64,000 nucleotides of DNA from Cheilinus undulatus (Eukaryota > Chordata > Actinopteri > Labriformes > Labridae). The translations under genes and the position numbers were made by a program. Location of the stretch: assembly GCF_018320785.1 (NCBI RefSeq), contig NC_054866.1:33209000-33272999 (forward strand), read 5' to 3'. How positions within the stretch are numbered: position 1 is the stretch's first letter; each line of letters starts with the position of its first letter. The notes below the pieces were generated by a model, which saw only the letters and a list, made by a program, of their open reading frames with translations, did not search any database and had not been told where the DNA came from. Below are positions 26,701-43,008 of the stretch, piece by piece.

Positions 26701-29568
26701 GTGCTTACCAGTGCTTTGACTTAAAAAGATGAATCTTTGTTTAAACCGCGGTAAAATCAGCCCAAAACTGTCACTGATACCACTGATGCAGCGTTCCTGG
26801 TGCACAACACCCCCAGCACCCTCCCCTCGCAGCAGTTTAGTGACAGCAGCGGCATCGACTGCAGCATGAAGAGACAACACAGCAACCAAATGAGGAGGAC
26901 CGTCTCTAGTGCCTAAACGTCGCTTTTCAGTCAGGACCTTGAAAGACAAGATTTGAGATGTTGAAATCTGCAGAATATTCAGAATATTTCAACCGTGAAA
27001 AATTATCCTCATCTGAAACAAGAAGTTACCATGTCTTTCTTATTCCTACGGAGCTGGTTAGCTTTGTGCCTTCTGTCCATCTTCTTCTGCTCCTTTCTCT
27101 GTTTTTTAGTGAGAGCTGTGACAGACACTCTCCCTGAGAAACAAGCAGATCCAAAAGTTGTATAATCCTGTTTACAAGGTAATAACTCAAAACCTGATTT
27201 CGGTGCTTTCTAAGGAAGTCTGCAACAATTTAAACTGCATAAAGCACAAATTAAAAAAAAAAAAACTCTTTACAGTGCAAATGGCATCTGTTTTACTTTG
27301 TTTTGCATAACTCCATTAAGTCCCGTTTTGTTTATACGGTGGTCCTTTTGCAACAATATCAATTAATGAAGCCCCTTATAAAGTATCATTTGATTCATTG
27401 TCTCACACACCTTTTTAGTTTTGTTTTGACACTGCAACAAACCAAACCTTACTGCCTAGAACAGTCCTCTGCTCAAAATATAGTTTTATTTGCCATCTTT
27501 TGACTTCATCCTGCAGCACCATACTGCAACATGTTAAAGAAGACAAGTAAACACAGGTGATGATTTGCATACATTATGCCTGTGGGAACCACTGTCAACT
27601 CGCCCTATCAAGTAATGCCCTGTTTTATGATTTAATATTTACACAAACACTTCACTGAGCTAAAACATGCACCATAACTATAAGCTGCATAATCATATTC
27701 ATATGGCCTCCTGTAGAAAATTGAAGTTACTATTGATGACTGTAGTATCTTCAGTTGAGGCCACTAGATTGACTGTTTTTACTGTGTGAAACTTATGTTC
27801 CTTTTTGGAGTCCATGTAGGTTTTCATTCAGTTGATCAATACACCACACTTTACCTTGTCTTTATACAATGGACACACAGTACAACACATAGTCAAGTTT
27901 TTTCATCTTTCTGTGTCTCAGACATTTCCATGAAGGGCTGCACAGTGGTACAGTGGTTAGCACTGTTGCAATGCCTTTATGTGTGAAGTTTGCATGTTCT
28001 CCTCAGGCATACATGGGTACACTCTGACTGCCTCCCATGCACCGAATAAAAGCTCATTAGGTTGTAGGTGACTCTAAAAATTGACCACAGGTGAGAGTAT
28101 GAATGCGTGTTTGTTTGTTTCAGCATGTTAGCAGATCTGTGATTGACTGACACCAGCCTAGGGTGTGCCCTGCATCTCACCCTATGACAGCTGGGATCTG
28201 CTTCAGCCCCCACAACACCCCCATGATAAGTGGTATATAAATAATAAACGGATGGACATTTCCATCATGTGCAATTTAACCTCAGAGTTTGAATAATTTA
28301 ACAAATGCCAGTGTTTGTGCATCACTTATTCGGTCTAAAACTTGAAGTATGCCATCAGTTTGTCTCACATTTGGTCATCAAAACAGATCAGAGTTTGTCG
28401 AACTGTTCACTTCTTCTGCCCTGTAGAAAAAATCCCTTATTTGCAATTATGTTGTACTAGATGTCAGCATAAACTGAACAGATTACCATTATTTACTGAT
28501 AAGTGTTCATGCCACATCATCTGCCAGTGACCAATGGTTTTAAACTGGGCTGCTATCTGCTGATACCTATGTAATGGTGCATCATTACTCTTTATGAATA
28601 AATATGAGAAAAAAAAAAGTAGGGACATAGTTTTCGCTATAATTCCTATTCAAGGTAAATATTGATTTTCATTGTTACATCTTTGTTAATATATCCAGGT
28701 GTTGTCATAGGTTTACAACAAACTAATGAGAAACTACTATTTATTGTGATTCATCCTAGCATGCATTTATCAACTGATATCTTCATAACAATCATATTGT
28801 TTACATTTTTTAGTGCAAAGATTCACCATGCACTGTCCAAAAGCCCCTAAAACGTCATACAACCTTTTTCTTTTGGCTAGAAATTTTATACATTTGAATT
28901 AAATTCTTAATATTCAGGTCTTGAATTTCACTCTAAATTAATGAAGTATCAATGATTGAAGAATTATTGGAAAGGAGCTCTAAATTTAAAAATGTCATCT
29001 GCACTACAGCTTCAAGTGGTAGTTGTGCTGCCTGCCCATGACAAATGTTTAGAAACTGTTAAAATTATAATATGATCAGTATCATTAATATGATAACATT
29101 GGTATAACATTTTCAGACACAAAGAACCTGGATTTGCGTTCCATGGTATTAAAACTGCTATTTTTCCTCTGAGTCTCCGAGATCCAGTCCATTCCTAACT
29201 TCACATGGCATTAGTGAACCTGAAGAAGCAGGCTCACCTCTAGCAGAGCTGACAGCCAACGCCGGTTTAAAGTGGAACACAATGTAAAAGCTTAATTAAT
29301 GCTAAATTCTCACTGAACTGAAGAACCCCCTTCCCTAGCCTTAAAAACTCAACACGTGTGTCTGCAGAGCCATCACCACAGCCTCAAGCTAACATAACAT
29401 AGCTAACTGTTTGTTAGCGAGTGACGTTTCCCAATGTCATGATGTCTTACCTTTGTTTTCTCTCTCAATTTCACCTTTCGTCCGGTGTTTCCCATGCTTA
29501 TGGCCCTTATTTTTCTGTTTATAAATGCCGGGTCTGTGGGCCTGTTGTTTTTCCTCATTTGCAGCCAT
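11784..29568 (-). CDS. tsr1: TSR1 ribosome maturation factor, complete 15-exon gene
   Basis: Cytoplasmic/nucleolar factor for 40S subunit maturation, related to the GTPase BMS1. Coding exons in transcript order: 29451-29568, 27030-27133, 26709-26937, 24562-24696, 23977-24431, 20650-20794, 18924-19108, 16153-16364, 15873-16032, 15680-15790, 15432-15564, 14856-14972, 14555-14695, 14374-14448, 11784-11962. All introns are GT-AG and phases agree throughout, giving 832 aa (human about 804). Seen in order: a basic N-terminus ([13 protein letters not shown]), a GTPase-like domain at about 75-230 without a standard P-loop, as is known for TSR1, an AARP2CN-type region with SGYVRGHPL and [12 protein letters not shown], acidic runs of Asp and Glu at about 430-475, and the conserved C-terminal domain ([57 protein letters not shown]). 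An in-frame ATG nine bases upstream (29577) is possible; the chosen ATG has the better context and fits human MAA. Several introns hold transposons. Confidence 0.96.
12688..14159 (+). mobile_element. Tc1-like transposon with about 198-bp inverted ends
   Basis: It is flanked by TA target duplications (12686-12687 and 14160-14161). The arms 12688-12885 and 13963-14159 are inverted copies; the tips read CACACATGGACAAAATTGTT and its near-perfect complement. One broken transposase frame lies between, and its coding part runs straight into the right arm. It sits in the last intron of tsr1, in the opposite transcriptional direction. The close match of the arms suggests fairly recent spread, though the transposase is dead. 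Confidence 0.9.
13048..13980 (+). pseudogene. Tc1-type transposase, broken
   Basis: The N-terminal half is open from ATG 13048 to a TAG at 13498. It holds the paired-type helix-turn-helix region ([29 protein letters not shown]) and the basic GHGRRRK stretch. Past the stop the frame continues with [11 protein letters not shown] (first catalytic Asp), meets a TGA where FWGCF is expected near 13660, and goes on to DLNPIEHLW with the catalytic Glu. The motif usually written DNDPKH is YNVPKH here, so the second catalytic Asp is gone. The last roughly 50 residues are missing; the frame ends in RRHPSRPVS, whose last codons lie inside the right inverted arm. Confidence 0.85.
16737..17230 (+). mobile_element. 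Degraded Tc1/mariner-like fragment in tsr1 intron 7
   Basis: It starts with AGTGTCTTTATAAAGTAATC, a diverged form of the GTATTCACCCCCTT end common to fish Tc1-like elements. From about 17110 it has a short run reading [18 protein letters not shown], which resembles the start of Tc1-type transposases. The rest of the transposase is absent. No right end was found. Confidence 0.5.
18661..18679 (-). promoter_or_regulatory. CTCF-like motif in tsr1 intron 7
   Basis: The minus strand reads CAGACACTAGGTGGCACT. The ACACTAGGTGGCA core fits the CTCF consensus except at the first C. It lies in intron 7, between exons 7 and 8 of tsr1. Binding is not shown by sequence alone. Confidence 0.35.
19803..20423. 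mobile_element. hAT-type non-autonomous element in tsr1 intron 6
   Basis: The left tip CAGCCTTCCCCAAACTTGAG and the right tip ACTTTGGGAAGCACTG are imperfect inverted copies of the CAGTGGTTCCCAAA type end of fish hAT elements. Both ends continue with GGGCCCACC/GGGCCCACCAGAGG. About 620 bases, no open frame, old. Confidence 0.6.
20431..20635 (+). repeat. tRNA-derived SINE copy 3 (best preserved head)
   Basis: The head reads TTAGCTCAGCTGGTAGAGCA, a near-perfect tRNA A box. The B box region reads GGTTGCAGGTTCAGACCC. The body is pyrimidine-rich (CTCTCTCCCCATATTTCCCC) and the tail is GATGGCAAAAAAATCCAAAA. It lies immediately after the hAT element, in tsr1 intron 6. Confidence 0.7.
21985..22690 (+). 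mobile_element. LINE fragment, C-terminal part of the reverse transcriptase ORF
   Basis: Broken plus-strand frames read YLGI then [11 protein letters not shown]-like text, then [11 protein letters not shown], then [31 protein letters not shown] and [15 protein letters not shown]-like text. This order is typical of the end of fish non-LTR retrotransposon ORF2. It carries several stops and frameshifts. A T-rich run at 22740-22757 follows. It lies in tsr1 intron 5. Confidence 0.6.
25245..25985 (-). mobile_element. Degraded Tc1-like element, antisense, in tsr1 intron 3
   Basis: The stretch keeps landmarks of a fish Tc1-like transposon read backwards: CAGTCTTTTAGGGTAGG, GGGCTGGGCGCTGACTGGGC, TCATGCTGAAAGCTGAAATT, AAATGCTGCCACCACTGCGC and a late CATCAGACAATGACG. 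These correspond to transposase coding text on the minus strand, too broken to translate. No clear inverted ends. Confidence 0.55.
26325..26540. repeat. Possible hAT-like relic in tsr1 intron 3
   Basis: It begins TAGGGCTGAATGATAGTG and TCTAATTGCGATTATTG, a diverged form of the end of a widespread fish hAT family (TAGGGCTGCAACGATT, AATCGCGATT). No right end was found. Confidence 0.35.
27936..28260 (+). repeat. Teleost SINE-like repeat in tsr1 intron 1
   Basis: It starts GGGCTGCACAGTGGTACAGT / GGTTAGCACTGTTGC, continues with GTTTGCATGTTCTCC, GGTGACTCTAAAAATTGACC and CAGCTGGGATCTGCTTCAGC, and ends in ATAAACGGATGG. This is a diverged copy of a highly abundant fish repeat (GGCGGCACGGTGGTGCAGTGG type). 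Part of the middle is missing. Confidence 0.75.
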
Positions 29569-29640
29569 TTTCACCATGTGGGAAAAGCAAGCGCCTTACT
29601 TCCGCATTCCGTGTGACGTCACCGGGTAGGCGCGTCATCA
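29569..29640 (-). promoter_or_regulatory. tsr1: tsr1 core promoter region
   Basis: Just upstream of the tsr1 start lie a perfect CRE, TGACGTCA (29614-29621), and an ETS-type GCGGAAGT on the minus strand (29597-29604). No TATA box was seen. This fits a housekeeping promoter of a ribosome assembly gene. Confidence 0.6.
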
Positions 29641-31560
29641 AACTTTCGGAGAATTTCTCGTCAAAATAAAAGCCGAGGTTATGAATATTAAAGATTTACG
29701 CAGCTAAATTAATTTGCATATTGAGTATTCATGTTCTGAATTATAGTATAAAGTAAAGTGAACAGAAAGACTGTTCACAGAATACAGTTACCAGAAAGAT
29801 CTGGAGACATTTTCTCAAATAGATGTGAACATGGTGTGAGAATTGAATACCCATAAATATTCAAACCCAGCTCTAAAAGGCGAATCATTTTCTTTTTCAT
29901 AATAATAAAAATAATAATCTTATTTGTATAGCATTTTGAAAGTAAATCACTTTTTTGTCCTCCTCTGAAATTTAGTGGAAGTTTTTAGCATGATATACAT
30001 CCATGGCTAGAAGTGACCAGATAATGTAGTCTTATTATAGTCTTAAGTTCATAAGGTAAGAGGATATGTTGCTATATAGGAATGAGAATAAAATTAAAGA
30101 TGTACTGGCCACCTTTGCTGCACTTGAACTGACATCAGATCCTTCATGTTGAACTGATGTTAGATTCCAACATTTGACTGACATCATAACCCGACTTTCA
30201 ATTCAAATCCATTCAAACATCTTTATTTATACCCTCAGGGAGCAATTGGTTAAGCGTTTAAACTGATAGCAGATCCCTCTGTGGACTGATTAAATCATGG
30301 AGTGCTATGGACATCAAATCCTGACCCTGACATCAATACCTGACCAAAACTTACCTGTCAGATCCCAATGTTGAACCCAAAACCTCATGTTGAAGTGACA
30401 TCACATTTCAATTATGCCCACCTCCAGCTGGTTACCAGTGGCATTGCTAATAGCATTGTTGTAATTACTTAATTCTGTGACATTGTTTAAAGCAGTTTTT
30501 GATTACTTAATTTGATACTAAATATTGATAGTATACTATATTGTAAACTATCAAAGGGTCTAACACAATCTCATGGTGAGGTATAAATGGGGCATAAGCA
30601 TGAAGGAGGTGTGGTCATAGTTACTGTGCAGGGTTGATTTGAGCTGTGATGGTGGTGTGGCCCACAGTGATATCTTTTCATGGGGCCCAGAATTCTAGGT
30701 AACACCCCTGACTGACTTATAGCTATTGCCAGAGAGAGGGGGAGTTTGAACAAGTATCTTTAACCATTACATCATTCACAAAACTATCAAATGTAGACCG
30801 TGCATTAGTAAATGATAGCTGACTACAAGCTGCCTGAAGGTAGAAATTAATACTCCTGGTCTGCTGATGAAGGAAGTAAGTACCATTTATGGAACAGCCA
30901 GCCTTGAAATCCAGTGCTTGAGGAAGCCAGAATTCATGAAACACATTAACATTCACTTCGAAGAAAACTTTAAGATAAAAATAGTTCCGTTTTATGTTTC
31001 TGAGAAAAGGTTTTGCCAAATGGCCAATTGTGAAGAAATATCTTTAATGTGGTAATAGTAAACTTATTGACCTTTTTGCTATTGTAGAATTTAAAAAAAA
31101 TGCACAGAGCACACTCATTCACTGTTTGTGAAAATGCAGTTAAACTTTTATTTTTAAAGTCTTAGAGGCCTACATTGTATCTATTTATCTGTTTTCTAAT
31201 TAATTACTTACTTAATTAAAGTCTATTTTGAGCCAGTTTTCAGAGATAAGATTTGTCTAACCATTGAATATTTTTAATTAGGCGATATAAAAGCTACGCG
31301 AAGTTAGTTCTTGCAGTCAAACTCATATCTAAACTACTTTTCAGACTAAAATAACTCAAATGAGAGGTAACATTCAGGTCTGTTTTAAATTATAGCCTTG
31401 TTTTAAAATATTCTATAGCGTATTTATCTTGGCCAGATTTGGAAGACATGAAGTACCCTGCCTAAAACACCGGGATAAAGTCTGCTTTACCACTGAATAA
31501 TCTTTTTTCATGTGATTTAACTTTTGTCTCAAATATATTATAGCTTGAGTGTTTTTTAAT
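29641..31560. other. Spacer between the divergent tsr1 and taok1 promoters
   Basis: AT-rich DNA with no recognisable gene. A stretch with the words TTATTTGTATAGCATTTTGA at 29919-29940 resembles a common fish repeat tail. The open frames at 30571-31055 have no domain and are treated as chance. Confidence 0.5.
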
Positions 31561-32116
31561 CATGTCTCCGCCTCTGGATTTTTTGGGTCAGGGAGAGTTT
31601 ACTGCAGCTAGAGCAGGCAGGGCGGAACTGCTGTGTGCAATGTGTCGAAGGAAGACGGACAGTGAAAGAGAGCCAGGCAAACTTAGAACAGCAACAGTGT
31701 AGATACCAACATGTCGTTATTTTAATCTAAATTTTTAGTATTCCAAAGACATTGCGGATACTATTTCGGCTTCTTTGATTGTTGTTTCACAGATGTTTGA
31801 ACTTCCCTCACTTTCTCCCTAACGTATTTCCACGAAGGGAGGCGGCGGTGGAGCGCACGGCAGCCATCTTTGGACCTGCCTGGGAGTGGGATACGACTAT
31901 TCTGGCACCCTAGATACTTCGAGGGTGGGGATTTGAACCTTGAATATTTCACAAATCTGTACGTTATTATCGACTGACAACGTTAAGAAGAACGAGGATT
32001 TAGTGTGTTGAATAACCGCGCTTGGGATGAAACAGGAAGGATATAAATATAATCCAAAACTGTTTTGAATTACTCGACATTCTGAGCAGAGCTGAAACCT
32101 GGCCTGTCAAGAGAGG
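31561..32116 (+). promoter_or_regulatory. taok1: taok1 promoter and 5' non-coding exon
   Basis: The G+C-richer stretch at 31590-31930 has a YY1-type GCCATCTT (31863-31870), usual near vertebrate start sites. A strong splice donor AGAGG|GTGAGT ends the likely 5' UTR exon at 32116. Assignment to taok1 rests on position and orientation; the transcription start is not seen. Confidence 0.5.
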
Positions 32117-34439
32117 GTGAGTTTCAGCTAACTGGCTAAGCTAACTTAGCAAACATCACAGAGGTTTGCTCGCTACTTCAGCAAATTCTTACAAATACGT
32201 CTTAAAGTTGGCAAAATTATATTACAGTCGTGTATATATTCATCTACTAGCATATTTCACACGTTGTGAATGTTGCTCGGATTATTTTATTTTATGACAC
32301 GTAACTTGGCAGAGCTAACGTTAAGTTTGGTGTGTAGCTAACATTACAGTCAACGTTGGTTAGCTTGGAGCTCCCAATACCTCTGATTTGTTTGCGCACG
32401 TTTGGGAGTGTTGTTGAGTCCTTACATTTCAGACTTCATACGTTTGAGTTGCTCATGAGACAGCTGAAGCAGCTTCGGTTAAGTGACAACTTTCAGAAAA
32501 TCCCACTAAGTCCTTTCTCTAATTCCACTTGTGTTGCAACACTCCTGAGGTGTTACCTAAGTTAGCCACAGGTAACTAAGGATATAAGCTTGTGTTTAAG
32601 GCGTGTTTACATCAGAAATGCACATTTTAAAGTTTGCTTTAAGGCAGACGTTGGTTATGTGCTGAAGGCTTAACATTAAAGGGATATTTACAGCACTGTG
32701 CTTAAAGGTTTATACCTTCCTTTCCCCACAGTGAAGCCCCGAATGTATGTTCTATAGTGTAGGCCTGAACTTAAATATTAACTTCAACTGGTTAAAAGAT
32801 GACATTGTTTTTTTTTCTCTTTTGACATCTAGGACTAAGACTAAGGAAACATTAATGGTTGACACTGCAAACTATACGTTTTTGTTTTGCTGATTCAGTG
32901 ACTTGACAGATCATCATTATATATACATTAAGATGTACACTTAATCTTAAAATAGTGAAAATATACATTTTTGAATCAATAAGAAAGGTTTAACTGTCTT
33001 TCAATGTTTGATGCATGCCATAGCTGTGAAGTCAAGACAGACAGATAATCACCAGTCAAAATGTTCACTAGGGCCCCTTCCTACCTCCCAATAGCTGTGC
33101 GAACAGGAAATGCTGAGAAATGCAGCGCAGTGAGGACATACATTGGGAATTCCAGCCCTCCAGCTTTTGTTGTCCTGTCCTGCTGCATTCTTGTGCATGT
33201 GTGAGTCTGTGTTAGTCAGAATGCAAGGTTGTTTTATGAGGTATCAGTTATCATCACTGACTTCTGAGATCACATGTCCTCAGTTGAAAATGCCATCATG
33301 AGACATGACAACAAGGCTCATTCATGAGCAACAATGTAGTAAGGAACAATGGCAATAAAGAGGCACAGTCCCACATGGTAATGAGGCTTTATTTCAGGGC
33401 TGTTGTTGCATCTGTGTGGAAGAGTGAGTTGTTCAGTGTTGCTGTGAGACAAAAGATGTCTGCTTGAACTGGGAGCTGTTTCTCCCCGGCTGGGAAAGAA
33501 GTCTTGTGACTCTAGCGTCAGCTCTGCATCTGTTTGCAGCTGATCATCTGAGCAGCATGGACTTGGTAAACTTTCCTTCAGTCATCTTTAAAGTCTGCAT
33601 CCTTACTACAGTAGTTAATCTCTATAACATACTTTTAAACAGGCAACAGTGAAATATGGTTTGGCTTTATGTCTGCTTATACCATGGTCACTTGCCAACG
33701 AAAATAATTAATAAAAGTACTAATTTATAATCTCATACTTTTTGTGATCAAAATAGAAAGTTTTACTAAAAAAATATATTTTGTTCCCCAAGCATGAGGG
33801 CTTGGCTAACAACTGGAATAGCCATTCCAATCCCATAACGTTCTTAGGGAATGTAAACATAGTTCAGTACTCCAGTATATAGGGCAGGCCATAGATACGA
33901 AGTCACAACACAAAGTCAAAAAAACTAGTCCGCTCAGAGCACTTTCTGAGTGGATTTATCAATGAAAAGACATGAAGACGAGTGAGACTAAGAGTCATCT
34001 GTGATCAGACTATAAACTTGTACGTTAACATGAACAGTCATCTGATAGAAAGCTTAGTTTTGGCAGGCAGCTGTTTGAATAAACAGAATAATTCCCCCTT
34101 CTGCACTACAAGGTAATAGAGGTGAAATGGAACTGTCCGCGCCCTGCAGGTGCTGATTGTTCATCAGACACGTCAATATTTATCAGATAATATCATGCCG
34201 GTTTATCAGAGGCGTTTCCTTTGGCTCTGCAAAGAAATAATGGCTTCTTCTCTTTTGTTTATATCATTTGAATCTTCTTACAATAGTTTATAGCAGTTAG
34301 GACAAGAGGGAAGTGAGTTTTTTGCTTCACTCACCTCCCAATGTTAAGGTGAGCCTGGAAACAAGACGTATATCGGATATAGGAGATAAGACCCTCTTCT
34401 ATTACTGGTCATTAACCTAGAGTCTATCATTTTATTTAA

Positions 34440-35748
34440 GAGTGCACTCACACTAGGCCATCCGTACCGTGCCTGGGCTCATTTCAGCCTAAAGCCCGGT
34501 ACGTTTGGCCAGTGTAAGTGCAATTGTCCCGTGATTCGGCGCGGCACGCTTCACAACCCCGGCACGGAAGGACAAGGTGGGCCTAGGCACGGCACAGATG
34601 CAAATGAAGGGGCACAAGCACAGGAATGTAACGTAACATGAATAACAACAGAGGGACCCGCTTTAGAGCACAGAGAGCACAGCAGCTGCATGCTAGAGAC
34701 AGCAGGATTTTTTCTAGAAAGATAAAGAGAACTATTTTGTCTCATTGAATTTCAACAAGTTACAAGGACTTTTTAAGAACTGAAGAATTTAACTTCACAC
34801 AGCTTTACTACGACTGTTCGAATGGATCCCAGTCCAGTCCACATTTCTGACCAGTTTCGAGCAAAGTCAGGCTTTAACCACTGTGAAAGGATTTTTGGTT
34901 TGTGAAATAAAGCTTTCTATCTTAATTGAGTCACAAACAGCAGCTCACAGGATAACAAACACCTTTCATTCTCCGTGCGTAAAGGAGAGTGCCAATTACG
35001 TGGACAAGTGTGTGCCGGGGTTATTCATACGGCTGATGTAACCTCTCTTATTATAAAATTATAATGCCAAACTATAATCCACTGAATAAACCTCTAATTC
35101 TATTTCATGTCACCAAGAAGTGAAACTGTGGTCTTGATCACTGACGTTTGGACGGAACATAGCTTATTAATCCTGAGGCTTATTCACCTCCAGCTCTAAT
35201 CAGATGGTTAAAATTGCTCTTGTCATCATTTAAAAAAACTTTTATCTGATCATTTCATCCTACTCTGGACTCAGGCTGTCTTGTGACATGAGAGCTTGTT
35301 TGGTGCAGCACTGAACAGCATCCAAACGCAGTGAAAAGGCTCAGTTCATGGCGCGTAAAAGATTTCCACGGGGTCTCAGATAGTATATTGACAGTATATG
35401 AACTGCTTTCTCTTTCTGTCTCTCCTCACTGTGCTCTTTATAGTTAACGTAGCTACAGATCCTAGGTCAGCTTAAATAACTCTGGTGTCAGATCAGATAT
35501 CGAATAAATCTGTTGCTATTTTACAGCCTAAAAGACAACACTTACATATACTGATTCATCAACAAGTGTAAATTTACAACAGTGGGCGCTTCGTGTGAGG
35601 ACGTCAGTGCATGACATATCCGTGCCCAAGCCTGGATGCGTTGAGCAGTGTGAGTGCAGGTCGAAGTGGGGGACTGGGGAGGGGGTCAAATGGGCTTCAG
35701 CATGGTTAGAATATGGCACGGGACGGATGGCCTAGTGTGAGTGCACCC
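34440..35748. mobile_element. Non-autonomous DNA transposon, PIF/Harbinger-like by its TAA duplication
   Basis: The ends are inverted copies: GAGTGCACTCACACTAGGCC at the left and its near-perfect complement at the right, flanked by TAA on both sides (34437-34439, 35749-35751). Length 1,309 bases. No transposase frame was found. A 3-base TAA duplication suggests PIF/Harbinger, but the family is inferred only from that. It lies in taok1 intron 1. Confidence 0.6.
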
Positions 35749-36155
35749 TAAGTCAGTTAAGTGACGGTTGATGCTGGTCTGCAGGCTTCTTAGGCTGGCA
35801 GGGCTGTACCCCCTGCTCAGAAAATATGACTGTCTCAGGTTGCTATAGTTACTCCTCATGGAGTAGCTGCTCATGGATGCTGTGCATTAATTTGGAATAG
35901 TGTAATGACTTTTGACTGGAACTACTTGTGAAATTCAAACGGTGTCCATATATCAGAAGTTAATGGACACCAATGGAATTTCCAGAGCCAAGCAGAATCA
36001 AGTATTCGCCAAGACCATGGTTTAATGATGGTGAACTTTAAAGCTAATATCTGCGTATGCTAATAATATCGGGCATCCCTTTTGAAAAGCAAAGCTATTA
36101 TTGCAATCTTGCTTTGGACAAAAGCACCTGCTAAATGACATTGTAACATTGTAAC

Positions 36156-36884
36156 TAGGGATGTAACGATAACCGGTATCACTATAAACCGTGGTAAAAT
36201 TTGAGACGTTTAGTATTACCGTTTCAATTTTTAATTACCTTTAAAACCGTGTTTGATTACGGCACTTTGAAAACTCACGGTGATACTGCTCAATTCCTGG
36301 AGAAGCCGCAGCATTCTGTGGCAATAATGCAACTTCATGGATGCCAACTGCCGTTTAACACCATAGAAGAAGAAGGAGTAGCGCTCTCTGAGACTCTGGT
36401 GTGCGTGCGCAGTTTGAAAACATGGCGAGAGCGAGCAAGAGAGAGCGAGAGAGAGAGCGAAAGAGCGCAAGAGAGAGAGATTGTACACAAAGGTACATGA
36501 AACAGTGAAAGTGTTCTTTCTGTACCAGTTTTTCTTAGATCTGTAAGACTAAATCTAGTCTTGAGCACTGAATGTAAAGAAAAGCATTATTGGATCTTAT
36601 CTACAATTTGCACAAAGTGCAGCTACCTCTTATGGCCATAAGGTGCCATCTTTAATGCACATTTGTATGTTTGATGTTAATACTTTAATGTTCTGCCAAC
36701 AAAGTACATTGTGTTTGTTATTTTATTTTATTTAAAAAGACCTTGGTTAAATGATTTCAGTGTGTGTATAAGTACTTTTTGAAAATTTTGAGCACATTTC
36801 AACAATACCGTGATAATAATGATAACCACGATAATTTTGGTCACAATAACCATTATATGAAATTTTCATATCGTTACATCCCTA
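36156..36884. mobile_element. hAT-type MITE with perfect 8-bp target duplication
   Basis: The ends TAGGGATGTAACGATA and TATCGTTACATCCCTA are perfect inverted copies. Both flanks carry the 8-base duplication ATTGTAAC (36148-36155 and 36885-36892). Length 729 bases. The inside has a GA-rich run near 36425-36480 and no transposase. It lies in taok1 intron 1. Confidence 0.85.
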
Positions 36885-37339
36885 ATTGTAACAATGGACT
36901 AATATTAAGGCATACCGTGGTATGACAGTTATTAACAGAAGAGCATTTTGCCACAAATGCCATTGTTTCCTTTGAAACATTGAAGAATATTTACATTCAT
37001 CCTTCAGCATTATTTCTTTTAAATATTTGTTATTTTGTCTTAATTTCTTAAATGTTTCAGATAAAATGGGATATGTAGACTCTTTAATGTAGATGGTATG
37101 CACAAGTACTTTGTAGGATTCACTAGTAATGTCAATGAGCTTACAGAGAATTAACAACCTGTTGTTGTTGTGTAATGCTATTTTTACCCACAGTTATATT
37201 GTGTTTACATACTCTGAATGCTCACAAGGATCACTTACCTGATCTAATACTTGATGGTTTGTGCAGCAAGGTCCCTTGTCAGTTTTACTGAGTAATAAAG
37301 AGGAAAGTAATACAAATAGAATAAATATTGTTTAAGTAG

Positions 37340-43008
<5,669 letters not shown>

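Noticed and set aside
33464-33652. Possible coding exon in taok1 intron 1 (MNWELFLPGWERS frame)
   Set aside because: It does not match the TAOK1 N-terminus, has no glycine loop and its ends do not give a phase-0 join to 37388.
36201-36500. 99-codon open frame with a GA-rich end
   Set aside because: It lies wholly inside the hAT-type MITE and runs through a simple GA repeat.
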